From: an uncultured Nocardioides sp.
GTDB taxonomy: Bacteria > Actinomycetota > Actinomycetes > Propionibacteriales > Nocardioidaceae
Assembly: GCF_947488515.1 (NCBI RefSeq)
Contig: NZ_CANKZF010000001.1
Location: forward strand, 992,001 to 1,056,000
DNA length: 64,000 bases
Direction: 5' to 3'
In this document: piece by piece, positions 16,289 through 24,684 of the stretch
Numbering within the stretch: position 1 is the first letter of the stretch
How the letters are laid out: each line of letters begins with the position of its first letter
Position numbers and translations under genes: made by a program
Notes under the pieces: generated by a model
The model's database searches: none
What the model was told of the DNA's origin: nothing
Seen by the model: the letters and a program-made list of their open reading frames with translations, nothing else

Positions 16289-17542
16289 CTAGTCCGATGA
16301 AGGCTCCACGGCATCGGCATCGGCATCGGCATCGGCATCGGCATCGGCATCGGCCGTCGCGGGGGTGGCCGGCCGGCGCAGGGCGAGCGGAAGCGTTGCC
16401 ACCGCGATCGCGCCGGCGACCAGGAAGGCGGTCGTGAACGACGTGAGCTGGGCGATCACCCCGACGGCCACCGAGCCCAGCGCCGTACCCGCGTCGAAGC
16501 CGACGTTCCACACCGCGCTCGCCAGGTTGTGGTGCCGTCGCGAGACGGCGGAGAAGGACACCAGCAGCGTGAGGTTCTGCAGACCGCCGTAGCAGAGACC
16601 GATCAGGAGCATGGCGAGCAGGAACGAGCCGACGCGGACCCCGTCGGAGCCCGCGACGGACCACGCCACGAGCGCCATCCCCACCCCCGTGAGCGGGACC
16701 AGGGGCAGGAGGAAGCGTCGCGGGCCGTGACGGTCAGCGAGCGCACCGACACGCCATCGGCTGAGCGCGGCCGACAACCCCATCAGGAGCAGGCCCCCTG
16801 CCGCGACCGTCGGGCTGTCGACCATCTGCGGCGTGAACGTGATGACCGCACCGCCCGCCAGCGTGACCGCCAGCAACAGCAGCATCGGCGGCAGCAACCG
16901 TCCGTAGGCGGCGGACTCCGGGTCGCCCGGGTCGGGCGGATCCGTCGCACCGGGATGAAGGTCCGGCGCACTCAGCCGCAGGGCTGAGGCAAGACGGAGC
17001 GCGGCCGGGATCCCGGCCAGGGGCAGCGCGCTCAAGGTGAACACCACCCAGTAGCCGAGGCTCTCGGCGATCCACGGTCCGGCGGGCAGGAGGACGAGGT
17101 TCGGCGCTGCGACGGCGAGCCCGTACGCGCCGATGGCCTCCCCTCGGCGCTCCGCGACGACCAGGGCCGCGACCGCAGCACTCCCGGTGACCGTGAGGAC
17201 ACCGAACCCGATGCCCCGGACCGCCGAGAGTCCGAGGATCACCCCGAGGTCGTCGCTGAGCGACAGCAGGACGCCGGGCGCCCCGAGGAGCGCCAGCCCG
17301 ACGGCGAGAACCGGCCCCCACCCGAAGCGCCGGAGGGCGCGCGGGACGAGCAGCTGGGTCAGCACCGTGAACAGCAGGAGGACGCCGTTCACGAGACCGG
17401 AACCGGCGGTCGTCGCCCCGCCTTCGACCGCCCACAGTGGTGCCACCGTGAGCAGCAGCGCGTATCCCGAGAACCCCGCACACGTCATCGCCACCAGCGG
17501 CGCCATGCCCGGCTGACGCCAGATCGGCCCCCGCGCGTCCAC
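16289..17542 (-). CDS. MFS transporter with an (Ala-Asp)n tail
   Basis: An approximately 417-residue major facilitator with about 12 hydrophobic segments, e.g. GYALLLTVAPLWAVEGGA, LLLFTVLTQLLVPRALRRFG (the loop 2-3 region) and LLLMGLSAALSRWRVGALADRHG (the equivalent second-half loop). It is probably a drug or metabolite exporter in the cytoplasmic membrane. The start is placed at GTG 17542 (then DARGPIWRQPG); ATG 17506 is the alternative. The last residues are an Ala-Asp repeat encoded by a hexanucleotide microsatellite, followed by VEPSSD. It is divergent from the flavoprotein at 17615. Confidence 0.85.
   Translation of the reverse strand: MDARGPIWRQPGMAPLVAMTCAGFSGYALLLTVAPLWAVEGGATTAGSGLVNGVLLLFTVLTQLLVPRALRRFGWGPVLAVGLALLGAPGVLLSLSDDLGVILGLSAVRGIGFGVLTVTGSAAVAALVVAERRGEAIGAYGLAVAAPNLVLLPAGPWIAESLGYWVVFTLSALPLAGIPAALRLASALRLSAPDLHPGATDPPDPGDPESAAYGRLLPPMLLLLAVTLAGGAVITFTPQMVDSPTVAAGGLLLMGLSAALSRWRVGALADRHGPRRFLLPLVPLTGVGMALVAWSVAGSDGVRVGSFLLAMLLIGLCYGGLQNLTLLVSFSAVSRRHHNLASAVWNVGFDAGTALGSVAVGVIAQLTSFTTAFLVAGAIAVATLPLALRRPATPATADADADADADADADAVEPSSD
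16310..16351. repeat. Hexanucleotide tandem repeat (GGCATC)x7 in a gene 3' end
   Basis: Seven perfect copies of GGCATC lie in the 3' end of the MFS gene on the minus strand, where they encode alternating Asp and Ala. The 6-base unit keeps the frame when copies are gained or lost, so tail length can vary without breaking the protein. Confidence 0.95.
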
Positions 17543-17614
17543 GGCCGGCAGTCTAACGACGGGTGGCTCCTTCGGTGTGCGTTGTACATTCCGACGCAGC
17601 GACGAGGAGGCCCC

Positions 17615-18928
17615 ATGCCAGGACCGCAGCTCGACCCGGGCGACGCGACCGGTGGCGCCGATTCCAGAGGTCCCGGGACCAACTGGGCCGGCAACCACGC
17701 CTACACGGCGGGGCGCTACGTCCGAGCGCGCTCGGTCGAGGAGGCCCAGGAGGTCGTCCGCTCGTCCCCCCACGTGCGCCTGCTCGGCACCCGTCACTCC
17801 TTCAACGCCCTGTGCGACACCGACGGGATCCTGCTGGACCTCACCGGCCTCGCCGTCGAGCCCGTCCTGGACCTCGAACGAGGACGGGTCCGGGTCGCCG
17901 GCGGTACGCCGTACAGCGAGGTTGCGGCGCACCTGCAGGCACACGGCCGTGCGCTGGCCAACATGGGTTCGCTCCCCCACATCTCCGTGGCCGGAGCCAC
18001 GTCGACCGGCACGCACGGGTCGGGCGCGGGCAACCGCATCCTCGGTGCGGGCGTCAGCCGCCTCGAGCTGATCGGGGCGGACGGCGAGCTGCGCGCGATC
18101 TCGCGCGGCGAGCCGGACTTCGACGGCTCCGTCGTCGCCCTGGGCGCCCTCGGGGCCGTCGTGTCGCTCGACCTGGACGTCGAGCCGACGTACGACGTGC
18201 GCCAGGACCTCTATGCGCACCTGCGCTGGAGCGAGGTGGTCGAGCAGATCGACGAGGTCCTGGGATCGGCCTACAGCGTCAGCGTCTTCGGCCGGTGGAA
18301 CGACGCCGACCCCACCGAGGTGCTCGTCAAGTCCCGCGCCACCGACGATCGTGGGCCCGCCGGCTGGATCGGCGGGACCGAGGCCGTCCCGGCCGCCACC
18401 GCGTCGCTCACCCTCGGCGCGGGCGACCACCTCACCGTGCGCGGCACCCCCGGACCGTGGTCGGAACGCCTGCCCCACTTCCGGGGCGACCGGCAACCCA
18501 GCTTCGGCGAGGAGATCCAGTCGGAGTGGTTCGTCCCCGCCGCCGACGCTGCGGCTGCCCTGCGCGCCGTGACGGACCTGGCGGCCGCGACCGGCGGGGA
18601 GCTGGCCGCCCTGCTCATCGTGAGCGAGATTCGCGCCATCAGGGCGGACGACCTCTGGCTCTCACCCGCCGAGGGCCGCGAGACCGTCGCCCTGCACTTC
18701 ACCTGGAAGCGAGAGCAGGAGGCCGTGCTCGCCATGGTCCGGCGCGTCGAGGATGCCCTCGCGCCGTTCGCCGCCCGGCCGCACTGGGGCAAGGTCTACG
18801 ACCGCGTCGAGCCTGCCCACCACTCCCGGTTGGCCGAGTTCCGAGCGCTGGCCGAGCGGGTGGACCCAGCCGGCACGTTCCGCAATCCCCTGGTGGACCG
18901 GGTGCTGGGGCTGGGAGCCGGCGCCTAG
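17615..18928 (+). CDS. FAD-binding oxidoreductase, alditol oxidase (AldO) family
   Basis: A 437-residue VAO-type flavoprotein closely resembling Streptomyces alditol/xylitol oxidase. NWAGNHAYTA starts the FAD-binding domain. VRLLGTRHSFN has the His (residue 61) equivalent to the covalent FAD attachment site, and ASLPHISV-type GSLPHISVAGATSTGTHGSG follows. The substrate domain has FGEEIQSEWFVP, SEIRAIRADDLWLSPA and FAARPHWGKV, conserved in AldO. It would oxidise polyols (xylitol, sorbitol) to aldoses with release of hydrogen peroxide. ATG 17615 is preferred over upstream TTG 17582 because GAGGAGG lies at 17604-17610. Confidence 0.88.
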   Translation: MPGPQLDPGDATGGADSRGPGTNWAGNHAYTAGRYVRARSVEEAQEVVRSSPHVRLLGTRHSFNALCDTDGILLDLTGLAVEPVLDLERGRVRVAGGTPYSEVAAHLQAHGRALANMGSLPHISVAGATSTGTHGSGAGNRILGAGVSRLELIGADGELRAISRGEPDFDGSVVALGALGAVVSLDLDVEPTYDVRQDLYAHLRWSEVVEQIDEVLGSAYSVSVFGRWNDADPTEVLVKSRATDDRGPAGWIGGTEAVPAATASLTLGAGDHLTVRGTPGPWSERLPHFRGDRQPSFGEEIQSEWFVPAADAAAALRAVTDLAAATGGELAALLIVSEIRAIRADDLWLSPAEGRETVALHFTWKREQEAVLAMVRRVEDALAPFAARPHWGKVYDRVEPAHHSRLAEFRALAERVDPAGTFRNPLVDRVLGLGAGA

Positions 18929-18939
18929 ACCCTGCCGGC

Positions 18940-20895
18940 TCAGTTGGCCAGCTGCTCCGCTGCGACCGGGATGTCGATGTCGATGACCTCGGACTCGATG
19001 GTCAGCGACACCTTCCGGGCCTGGGCACGGCCGGTGCGGGCGTCGTACGCGGTGAACACGTAGCGACCGGTGGGCGGCAGCTGGAAGGCGTAGCGGCCGC
19101 TCTCGTCGCAGTGGGTGGAGCCGATCTGGGTGCCCATCGCCTCGCTGAGCGCGACCAACGCGCCGGCGACGGGGTGACCGTCGCTGGTGACGACGCCGGA
19201 CACGGTCAGCTCGTGGGAGAGGGTGATGTCCTGCTCGACCGCGCCGCCGGCGAAGTCGAACACCGTGGCCTCCGGCGCCCAGCCGACGGCGTTGGCGATC
19301 ACCACGTAGGCGCCCGGGCCGGGCAGCACCACCGAGTACCGACCCGTGTTGTCGGCCCGGCTCCAGTCCAGCTGCTTGCCGTGCACGTCCAGCACGGACA
19401 CCAGGATCAGTCCGCGGGCGCTGTCGTCGGGGCGAGCCAGGCGGACCTGCCCACAGACCACGGCCTCCTGCTTCGCCTCGCCCTGGGCTCGGACGAGCTC
19501 CCGCTCGCGCTGGGCACGGAGGTCCCTCGGGATCAGCGCGGCCAGTGCAACACAGAGCCCTGCCGCCACGGCGCCCAGCACCAGCACGATCTGGAAGGCC
19601 CGTTCCGACGCGAAGAACACGCCGCCGACCTCGATCGTGTAGGCGGCCATGATCGCCGCGACCAGGGTGCTCGCAAGGGATGTGCCGATCGATCGGACCA
19701 GCGAGTTGAGCCCGTTGGCCGAGGCAGTCTCGGTGATCGGGACCGAGGACATGATGAGCGTCGGCATCGCAGCGAAGGCCAGGGCCGTGCCGATCCCGAC
19801 CAGGGTCGAGCCGACCACGACCGCGGCCACCGAGTCGGCGTAGAAGACGCGGCCGACGTACGTGAGGGCCATCAGCGCAGCACCGACGAGCAGCACCGCG
19901 CGACCTCCCCAACGGGTCAGCGACCACCCGGAGATGGGTGACATCGCCACCATCGCGAGCCCGGACGGCACCATCGCGAGCCCAGCGGCCGTCACGCCGA
20001 GACCGAATCCGGCGCCCGTGGCCGTGGGCTGTTGGAGCACCTGCACGGTGACCAACATGTTCACGAACATCGCCATGCCGGCGAAGATCGAGGCGAGATT
20101 GGTCATGAGCACCGGTCGCTGGGCGCTGGTGCGGAGATCGACCATCGGTTGGTTGACGCGCAGCTCCAGTGGCACCCAGAGGACGAGCAGCAGGAGCGAG
20201 GACACGAGCAGGCCGACCACCAAGGGCTCGCCCCATCCCCAGGCGCTGCCCTTCGAGATCGGCAGGAGGAGACAGACCAGGGCCGCGGACAGCACCAGCG
20301 CTCCCACGACGTCGAAGCGGCCGGGCGTGCGCACCGGCGACTCCTCGACCACGACCAGCAAGGCGACGACGAGCACGACACCCGTCACGGCGCCGAACCA
20401 GAAGATCGAGTGCCAGCCGAGCCAGTCGCTCAGCACCCCCGCCAGCGGGAGCCCGAGGGCGGAGCCGATGCCCATCGTCGCGCTCATCAACGCAACTGCG
20501 GTGCCGATGCGCTCGGGCGGGAGCTTGTCCCGCAGGATGCTGATGCCGACCGCGATGAGTGCTGCGCCGAAGCCCTGCAGCGCCCTCCCCACGATCATCG
20601 TCAGGAAGGAGACCTCCAACGCGCAGATCACCGACCCGAGGATCATCGCTCCCAGCGAGACGAGCAGCATCCGCCGCTTGCCGTACATGTCGGCCATGCG
20701 AGCGATGATCGGGGTGCCCACTGCGGCGGTCAGCAGGGTGGCGGTGACCAGCCAGGAGGAGTCCGAGGCCGAGATGTCCAGCAGGTCCGGGAACTCCGGC
20801 AGGAGCGGGATCACCAGGGTGAACTGCAGCGCCGAGACCATGCCGCACAGGGACAGGACGAGGATGGTCGCCCAGGCAGGGGCGGTGCGTTGCAT
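18940..20895 (-). CDS. DHA2-type MFS drug transporter fused to C-terminal carboxypeptidase-regulatory-like domains
   Basis: A 651-residue protein. Residues 1 to about 460 form an EmrB/QacA-type 14-helix exporter with the motif ARMADMYGKRRMLL (loop 2-3) and LPLAGVLSDWLGWHSIFW. After a basic, helical linker (RDLRAQRERELVRAQGEA), two beta-sandwich repeats follow. They have the phrases DNTGRYSVVLPGPGAYVVIA and DESGRYAFQLPPTGRYVFTA, typical of carboxypeptidase-regulatory-like/CnaB-type folds. The final helix 14 is followed by Arg residues, so the extra domains are predicted cytoplasmic. ATG 20895 has AAGGAG 5 bases upstream. The role of the appended domains is unknown. Confidence 0.87.
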   Translation of the reverse strand: MQRTAPAWATILVLSLCGMVSALQFTLVIPLLPEFPDLLDISASDSSWLVTATLLTAAVGTPIIARMADMYGKRRMLLVSLGAMILGSVICALEVSFLTMIVGRALQGFGAALIAVGISILRDKLPPERIGTAVALMSATMGIGSALGLPLAGVLSDWLGWHSIFWFGAVTGVVLVVALLVVVEESPVRTPGRFDVVGALVLSAALVCLLLPISKGSAWGWGEPLVVGLLVSSLLLLVLWVPLELRVNQPMVDLRTSAQRPVLMTNLASIFAGMAMFVNMLVTVQVLQQPTATGAGFGLGVTAAGLAMVPSGLAMVAMSPISGWSLTRWGGRAVLLVGAALMALTYVGRVFYADSVAAVVVGSTLVGIGTALAFAAMPTLIMSSVPITETASANGLNSLVRSIGTSLASTLVAAIMAAYTIEVGGVFFASERAFQIVLVLGAVAAGLCVALAALIPRDLRAQRERELVRAQGEAKQEAVVCGQVRLARPDDSARGLILVSVLDVHGKQLDWSRADNTGRYSVVLPGPGAYVVIANAVGWAPEATVFDFAGGAVEQDITLSHELTVSGVVTSDGHPVAGALVALSEAMGTQIGSTHCDESGRYAFQLPPTGRYVFTAYDARTGRAQARKVSLTIESEVIDIDIPVAAEQLAN

Positions 20896-21011
20896 CAGAC
20901 TCCTTGGATCAACGGGTAGACCTGGACCCCGCACGTGAGCATCGCGGGACGGCACGACCGCCCACGCAGGTCGATGTCCGCCTCGAGGCGGTGCGGATCG
21001 GTACTGGTCGC

Positions 21012-21290
21012 TCAGGCTGAGCGCAGTGCAGCAACGCTCTTCACGAGACGTCGCAGCGGCGTGTCGCGCTGCACGCTGAGGCGGCCACCATCCTGCGTCA
21101 GACCGAAGTGGGACAGCAGGTCCGGGCGTCCCTCTCGCTCGGCCATCAGCAAGATCGCGTCCCGGTCGTAGGAGTCAGCGAGCTCGGCCGCGAGGGCCAG
21201 GTCGTCTGCCGTGACTGCGGCGTTGATGGACTCGACGTAGTGGGCGTACAGGGCGTTGAGCTCGTCGGTGAGTCGGGTCTGGTTCGTCAT
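21012..21290 (-). CDS. Small acidic helical protein of unknown function
   Basis: A 92-residue protein that I do not recognise. It is mostly predicted alpha-helix (LTDELNALYAHYVESINAAV, ADDLALAAELADSYDRDAIL), with a more basic C-terminus (RDTPLRRLVKSVAALRSA). It has no membrane segment or signal peptide. ATG 21290 has a weak GGGG upstream. It lies 116 bases upstream of, and on the same strand as, the MFS fusion gene, so it may be the first gene of that transcript. Two sharp palindromes lie upstream of it. Confidence 0.6.
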   Translation of the reverse strand: MTNQTRLTDELNALYAHYVESINAAVTADDLALAAELADSYDRDAILLMAEREGRPDLLSHFGLTQDGGRLSVQRDTPLRRLVKSVAALRSA

Positions 21291-21329
21291 GGACAACCCC
21301 TTGGAGTCGCGGTGTGGCCTGGCGGTGAC

Positions 21330-21362
21330 CCCCAGTCTGGGGCAGGGATTGGATCGATCCAA
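21330..21362. promoter_or_regulatory. Two palindromes upstream of the small-protein/MFS unit (candidate operator)
   Basis: TTGGATCGATCCAA (21349-21362) is a perfect 14-bp palindrome, and CCCCAG-T-CTGGGG (21330-21342) is a 6+1+6 dyad 6 bases away. Both sit 40-72 bases before the minus-strand ATG at 21290, where a TetR- or MarR-type repressor would bind. No such regulator gene is adjacent. An operator role is inferred. Confidence 0.4.
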
Positions 21363-21571
21363 GAGCCCGACGCCATGATCTTGGGCACTGACCTCAGCCA
21401 GGCGTCGACTCGACGCTCTCCCGGCTCATCGACAGACCCGCCCGGTGCGCACGGGCTGCTGCCGCTCCGGTCAGGGCGTTGCTCATACGACGGCCGTTGT
21501 GAGTGCCGTCGAAGCGTCGCCGTCAGGAACAACCCAGGGCCAAGGCCCCCCTCTCGCGGGGACAGCTGGGG

Positions 21572-21605
21572 TTGACTTAATACCCCCTGGGGGTATCTTG
21601 AAACC
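21572..21605 (+). promoter_or_regulatory. CsoR-type copper operator and leaderless promoter of the copper ATPase gene
   Basis: The palindrome ATACCCCCTGGGGGTAT (21580-21596) matches the TACCCC-GGGGTA class of CsoR operators. TTGACT at 21572-21577, a 16-base spacer and TATCTT at 21594-21599 form a promoter whose spacer and -10 are covered by the palindrome, so bound repressor would block it. The expected start (about 21606) coincides with the ATG, giving a leaderless mRNA. No csoR gene is seen in the window. Confidence 0.75.
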
Positions 21606-22211
21606 ATGGCCAGTCACCAGCAGGAACCGAAACCGACGACTGCTCGCCAGGTCACCGACCCGGTGTGCGGGATGATGGTCGACCCGGCCACGACCGAACA
21701 CGCGGCCGTCCACGACGGCGAGCACTTCTCCTTCTGCTCGGGCGGCTGCGAGGACGAGTTCCTCACCGCCCCCGACGCCTACCCCCGCCAGCCGGGCGAG
21801 CAGGACCACACCGGGCACGACACCCAGCAGCCGCACCACGGGCATCATGTCGCGGGCGGCGATCAGCTGACGGCTCCGACACCGGCTGCGGGTGAGGCGG
21901 TGGAGTACACGTGCCCGATGCACCCCGAGATCCGTCAGGACGGGCCCGGCACCTGCCCCATCTGCGGCATGGCTCTCGAACCCGTCATCGTCACCGCCGA
22001 CACCGGCCCGTCCGCCGAGCTGCGTGACATGACCCGACGGTTCTGGTTCGGCGTGGTCCTGTCCGTGCCCGTCCTCGTCCTCGGCATGGGACGCGACCTC
22101 ATCCCGTGGCTGCACGACAACATCTCCGCCACCACGTCCGCGTGGGTCCAGCTCGTGCTCGCCACCCCCGTGGTGTTGTGGGCCGGCGGGCCGTTCTTCG
22201 TCCGCGGCTGA
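21606..22211 (+). CDS. copA: Copper P-type ATPase, N-terminal part, ending at an in-frame TGA
   Basis: 201 residues before a premature stop. A YHS domain (DPVCGMMVDPATTEHAAVHD, about residues 17-60) is followed by a His-rich linker and a heavy-metal-binding domain (YTCPMHPEI and GTCPICGMALEP, about 102-128). Then come the first two membrane helices (FWFGVVLSVPVLVLGMG and VQLVLATPVVLWAGGPFFVRG). This is the normal start of a P1B copper-exporting ATPase. The frame stops at TGA 22209-22211, where relatives have Trp in the phrase FFVRGW, and continues in the same frame without shift. It is therefore a single TGG-to-TGA change, a sequencing error, or a real split. As a separate product it would be a two-helix metal-binding membrane protein. 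Confidence 0.8.
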   Translation: MASHQQEPKPTTARQVTDPVCGMMVDPATTEHAAVHDGEHFSFCSGGCEDEFLTAPDAYPRQPGEQDHTGHDTQQPHHGHHVAGGDQLTAPTPAAGEAVEYTCPMHPEIRQDGPGTCPICGMALEPVIVTADTGPSAELRDMTRRFWFGVVLSVPVLVLGMGRDLIPWLHDNISATTSAWVQLVLATPVVLWAGGPFFVRG

Positions 22212-22217
22212 GCATCG

Positions 22218-24029
22218 GTGCGCACCCGCAACCTGAACATGTTCACCCTCATCGCGATGGGCACCGGCGTTGCCTGGACCTTCTCCGTCGTCGCCACCCT
22301 CGCACCCGGCATCTTCCCCGCCGCGTTCCGTGAGGACGGCGCCGTCGAGGTGCACTTCGAGGCCGCCGCCGTCATCACCACCCTCGTCCTCCTCGGCCAG
22401 GTCCTCGAGCTCCGCGCCCGCGAAGCCACCTCCGGCGCCATCAAGGCACTCCTCGACCTCTCCCCCAAGACCGCCCGCCGCGTCCGCGACGACGGCACGG
22501 ACGAGGACGTCACCCTCGACCATGTCCAGATCGGCGACCTGCTCCGCGTACGCCCCGGCGAGAAGGTCCCCGTCGACGGGCTCGTCGAGGACGGCACGTC
22601 CGCCGTTCACGAGTCCCTGATTACCGGCGAGTCCATGCCCGTCACCAAGAACCCCGGCGACAACGCCATCGGCGGCACCCTCAACACCACTGGCACGCTC
22701 CTGATGCGCGCAGACGCGGTGGGTCGCGACACCATGCTCGCCCGCATTGTCAACATGGTCGCCGAAGCCCAACGCTCCCGCGCACCCATCCAGCGCACCG
22801 TCGACCGCGTCTCCGCGGTGTTCGTGCCGACCGTCATCGGCATCGCCGTGCTCGCGTTCCTCGTCTGGGCCATCGTCGGCCCCGACCCGAAGCTGGCACA
22901 CGCGCTCGTCGTCGCGGTCAGCGTCCTCATCATCGCCTGCCCGTGTGCCCTCGGCCTGGCCACACCCATGTCCATCATGGTTGGTGTCGGCCGTGGCGCC
23001 CAGATGGGCGTACTGATCAAGAACGCCGAAGCGCTCGAACGGATGGAGAAGGTCGACACCGTCGTCGTGGACAAGACCGGCACGCTGACTGAAGGCAAGC
23101 CGACCGTCGTCGCCGTCGAGCTCGCCGACAACTACCGCGACCTCACCGGAGCGGAGCTGCTGAGGCTCGCGGCGGCGGTCGAGAACAGCTCCGAGCATCC
23201 CCTCGCGCGCGCCGTCGTCGACAAGGCCCGAGCCGACCTGACCGAAGCCACGAGGCTGCCCGAGGTGGCTGACTTCGACGCCCCCGCCGGCAAGGGCGTC
23301 CTCGGCACCGTCGAGGGCAGGCGGGTCCTGATCGGCACGACCGGGTTCCTCGCCTCCCAGGAAGTAGACGCCGACGTCCTGGCCGACAAGGCCGACCGGC
23401 TGCGCCGCACCGGCGCGACCGCCGTCCTCGTCGCCGTCGACGGCACCCCCGCCGGAGTCATCGGCATCGCCGACCAGGTCAAGGACACCACCCCGGCCGC
23501 CCTCGCGGCGCTGCGCAAGGAGGGCATCGAGGTCATCATGCTCACGGGCGACAACCAGGTGACCGCCGCCGCGGTCGCCGCCGACCTGGGCATCGACCGT
23601 GTCGAGGCCGAGGTGCTGCCCGACCACAAGGCCGATGTCGTCAACAAGCTCCGCACCGAGGGTCGAGTGGTCGCGTTCGCCGGCGACGGCGTCAACGACG
23701 CCCCCGCCCTCGCCGCCGCCGACGTCGGCCTCGCGATGGGCACCGGCACCGACGTGGCCATCGAGTCCGCCGGCGTGACGCTGCTGCGGGGCGACCTCAA
23801 CGGCATCGCCCACGCCCGGCAGCTCTCCCACGCCGTCATGAACAACGTGCGAAGGGGCCTCTGGCTCGCCTTTGGGTACAACACCGCCGGCATCCCCATC
23901 GCCGCCGGCGTGCTCTACCCCGCCCTCGGCTGGCTCCTCTCACCCATGGTCGCCGCCGCCGCGATGGCCCTGTCGTCCGTCAGCGTCATCCTCAACGCCC
24001 TACGACTGCGCACCCAGCGACTGGCGTGA
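22218..24029 (+). CDS. copA: Copper P-type ATPase, catalytic part, after the in-frame TGA
   Basis: 603 residues in the same frame as the upstream part; only 6 bases separate the TGA from the GTG at 22218. It opens with [17 protein letters not shown], the third/fourth helix region. All catalytic motifs are intact: TGES phosphatase loop (ITGESMPV), the CPC metal site ([11 protein letters not shown]), the phosphorylation motif DKTGTLTEG, the SEHPLA His-Pro and the hinge [10 protein letters not shown]. Intact downstream motifs argue that the stop is recent or artefactual. No ribosome site precedes GTG 22218, so reinitiation after the TGA would be needed. Expected role: ATP-driven copper(I) or silver export across the cytoplasmic membrane. 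Confidence 0.88.
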   Translation: MRTRNLNMFTLIAMGTGVAWTFSVVATLAPGIFPAAFREDGAVEVHFEAAAVITTLVLLGQVLELRAREATSGAIKALLDLSPKTARRVRDDGTDEDVTLDHVQIGDLLRVRPGEKVPVDGLVEDGTSAVHESLITGESMPVTKNPGDNAIGGTLNTTGTLLMRADAVGRDTMLARIVNMVAEAQRSRAPIQRTVDRVSAVFVPTVIGIAVLAFLVWAIVGPDPKLAHALVVAVSVLIIACPCALGLATPMSIMVGVGRGAQMGVLIKNAEALERMEKVDTVVVDKTGTLTEGKPTVVAVELADNYRDLTGAELLRLAAAVENSSEHPLARAVVDKARADLTEATRLPEVADFDAPAGKGVLGTVEGRRVLIGTTGFLASQEVDADVLADKADRLRRTGATAVLVAVDGTPAGVIGIADQVKDTTPAALAALRKEGIEVIMLTGDNQVTAAAVAADLGIDRVEAEVLPDHKADVVNKLRTEGRVVAFAGDGVNDAPALAAADVGLAMGTGTDVAIESAGVTLLRGDLNGIAHARQLSHAVMNNVRRGLWLAFGYNTAGIPIAAGVLYPALGWLLSPMVAAAAMALSSVSVILNALRLRTQRLA

Positions 24030-24057
24030 CATCGACGTCTCCGTACCATCGACAGGG

Positions 24058-24585
24058 ATGACGCCCGTGCACTCCGCCGCCGTGAGAACCCGCAGCCAGC
24101 TGTGGGTTCTCGCCGCTGGGCGGTCCCGCGCACGCGCCGCCTTGGCAGCACTCGTCGGAGCCCTTGTCGTCGGCATCCTCGGCATGCACGCCCTCGCCAC
24201 CCACGGCACCACGCCCGCTCCGGCCGTCACTGCGGCCTCGAGCATGGAAATGACGGGCGGCATGCCTGCCCACGAGACGACGAGCTCGGGCGACTCGCTC
24301 CAAGGGCACACGCCACCCGTGACCTCCGGCGCCTCGACGTCGGGCGGTGACGACGAAGCCGACACTCGTTCCGGGTCGGGGCACGGCATCGGCACGATGA
24401 CGATGCTGTGCGTCGTCATGCTCGCCGCCGCCGCGATGACGCTCCTCGTCCTCCTCGCGGTCCGCATCGTCCGGCCGCTGCTGCCCGCCGCGTTCCACCC
24501 CGCCGTCGTACTCCCGCGCGCTGCGCAGTGGGTACGCGGCACCGGCCCACCGCACGAGTGGGAGCTCTCCGTCATCAAGTGCTGA
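24058..24585 (+). CDS. DUF6153-like membrane protein of the copper module
   Basis: A 175-residue protein. A hydrophobic N-terminal helix contains LVVGILGMHALATHG, the pattern of DUF6153 proteins that commonly sit beside DUF305 genes. A Met/His/Ser-rich central loop (MEMTGGMPAH) may bind copper. A second helix (MLCVVMLAAAAMTLLVLLAV) precedes a basic tail. It is predicted to have two membrane passes with the Met/His loop outside. The ATG at 24058 lies 29 bases after the ATPase stop, so the gene is probably in the same transcript. The family assignment is from pattern memory, not a search. Confidence 0.65.
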   Translation: MTPVHSAAVRTRSQLWVLAAGRSRARAALAALVGALVVGILGMHALATHGTTPAPAVTAASSMEMTGGMPAHETTSSGDSLQGHTPPVTSGASTSGGDDEADTRSGSGHGIGTMTMLCVVMLAAAAMTLLVLLAVRIVRPLLPAAFHPAVVLPRAAQWVRGTGPPHEWELSVIKC

Positions 24586-24684
24586 CAGGCACTGCGATCA
24601 CCCGCCGCTGCCGCCACGACGGCCCCTCGGCTGGGTGTCGCTTCCGCCTGCCCGCTGCACCCGCCTGACATCAGGAGTACTTCC

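Noticed and set aside
16310..16351. Short repeats as a CRISPR array
   Set aside because: Units are 6 bases without spacers; the other arrays in the window (9, 10 and 13 bases) also lack spacers, and no cas genes are present.
22209..22211. TGA read as selenocysteine in the copper ATPase
   Set aside because: Homologues have Trp here, no SECIS-like hairpin was evident just downstream, and P1B ATPases are not known selenoproteins.
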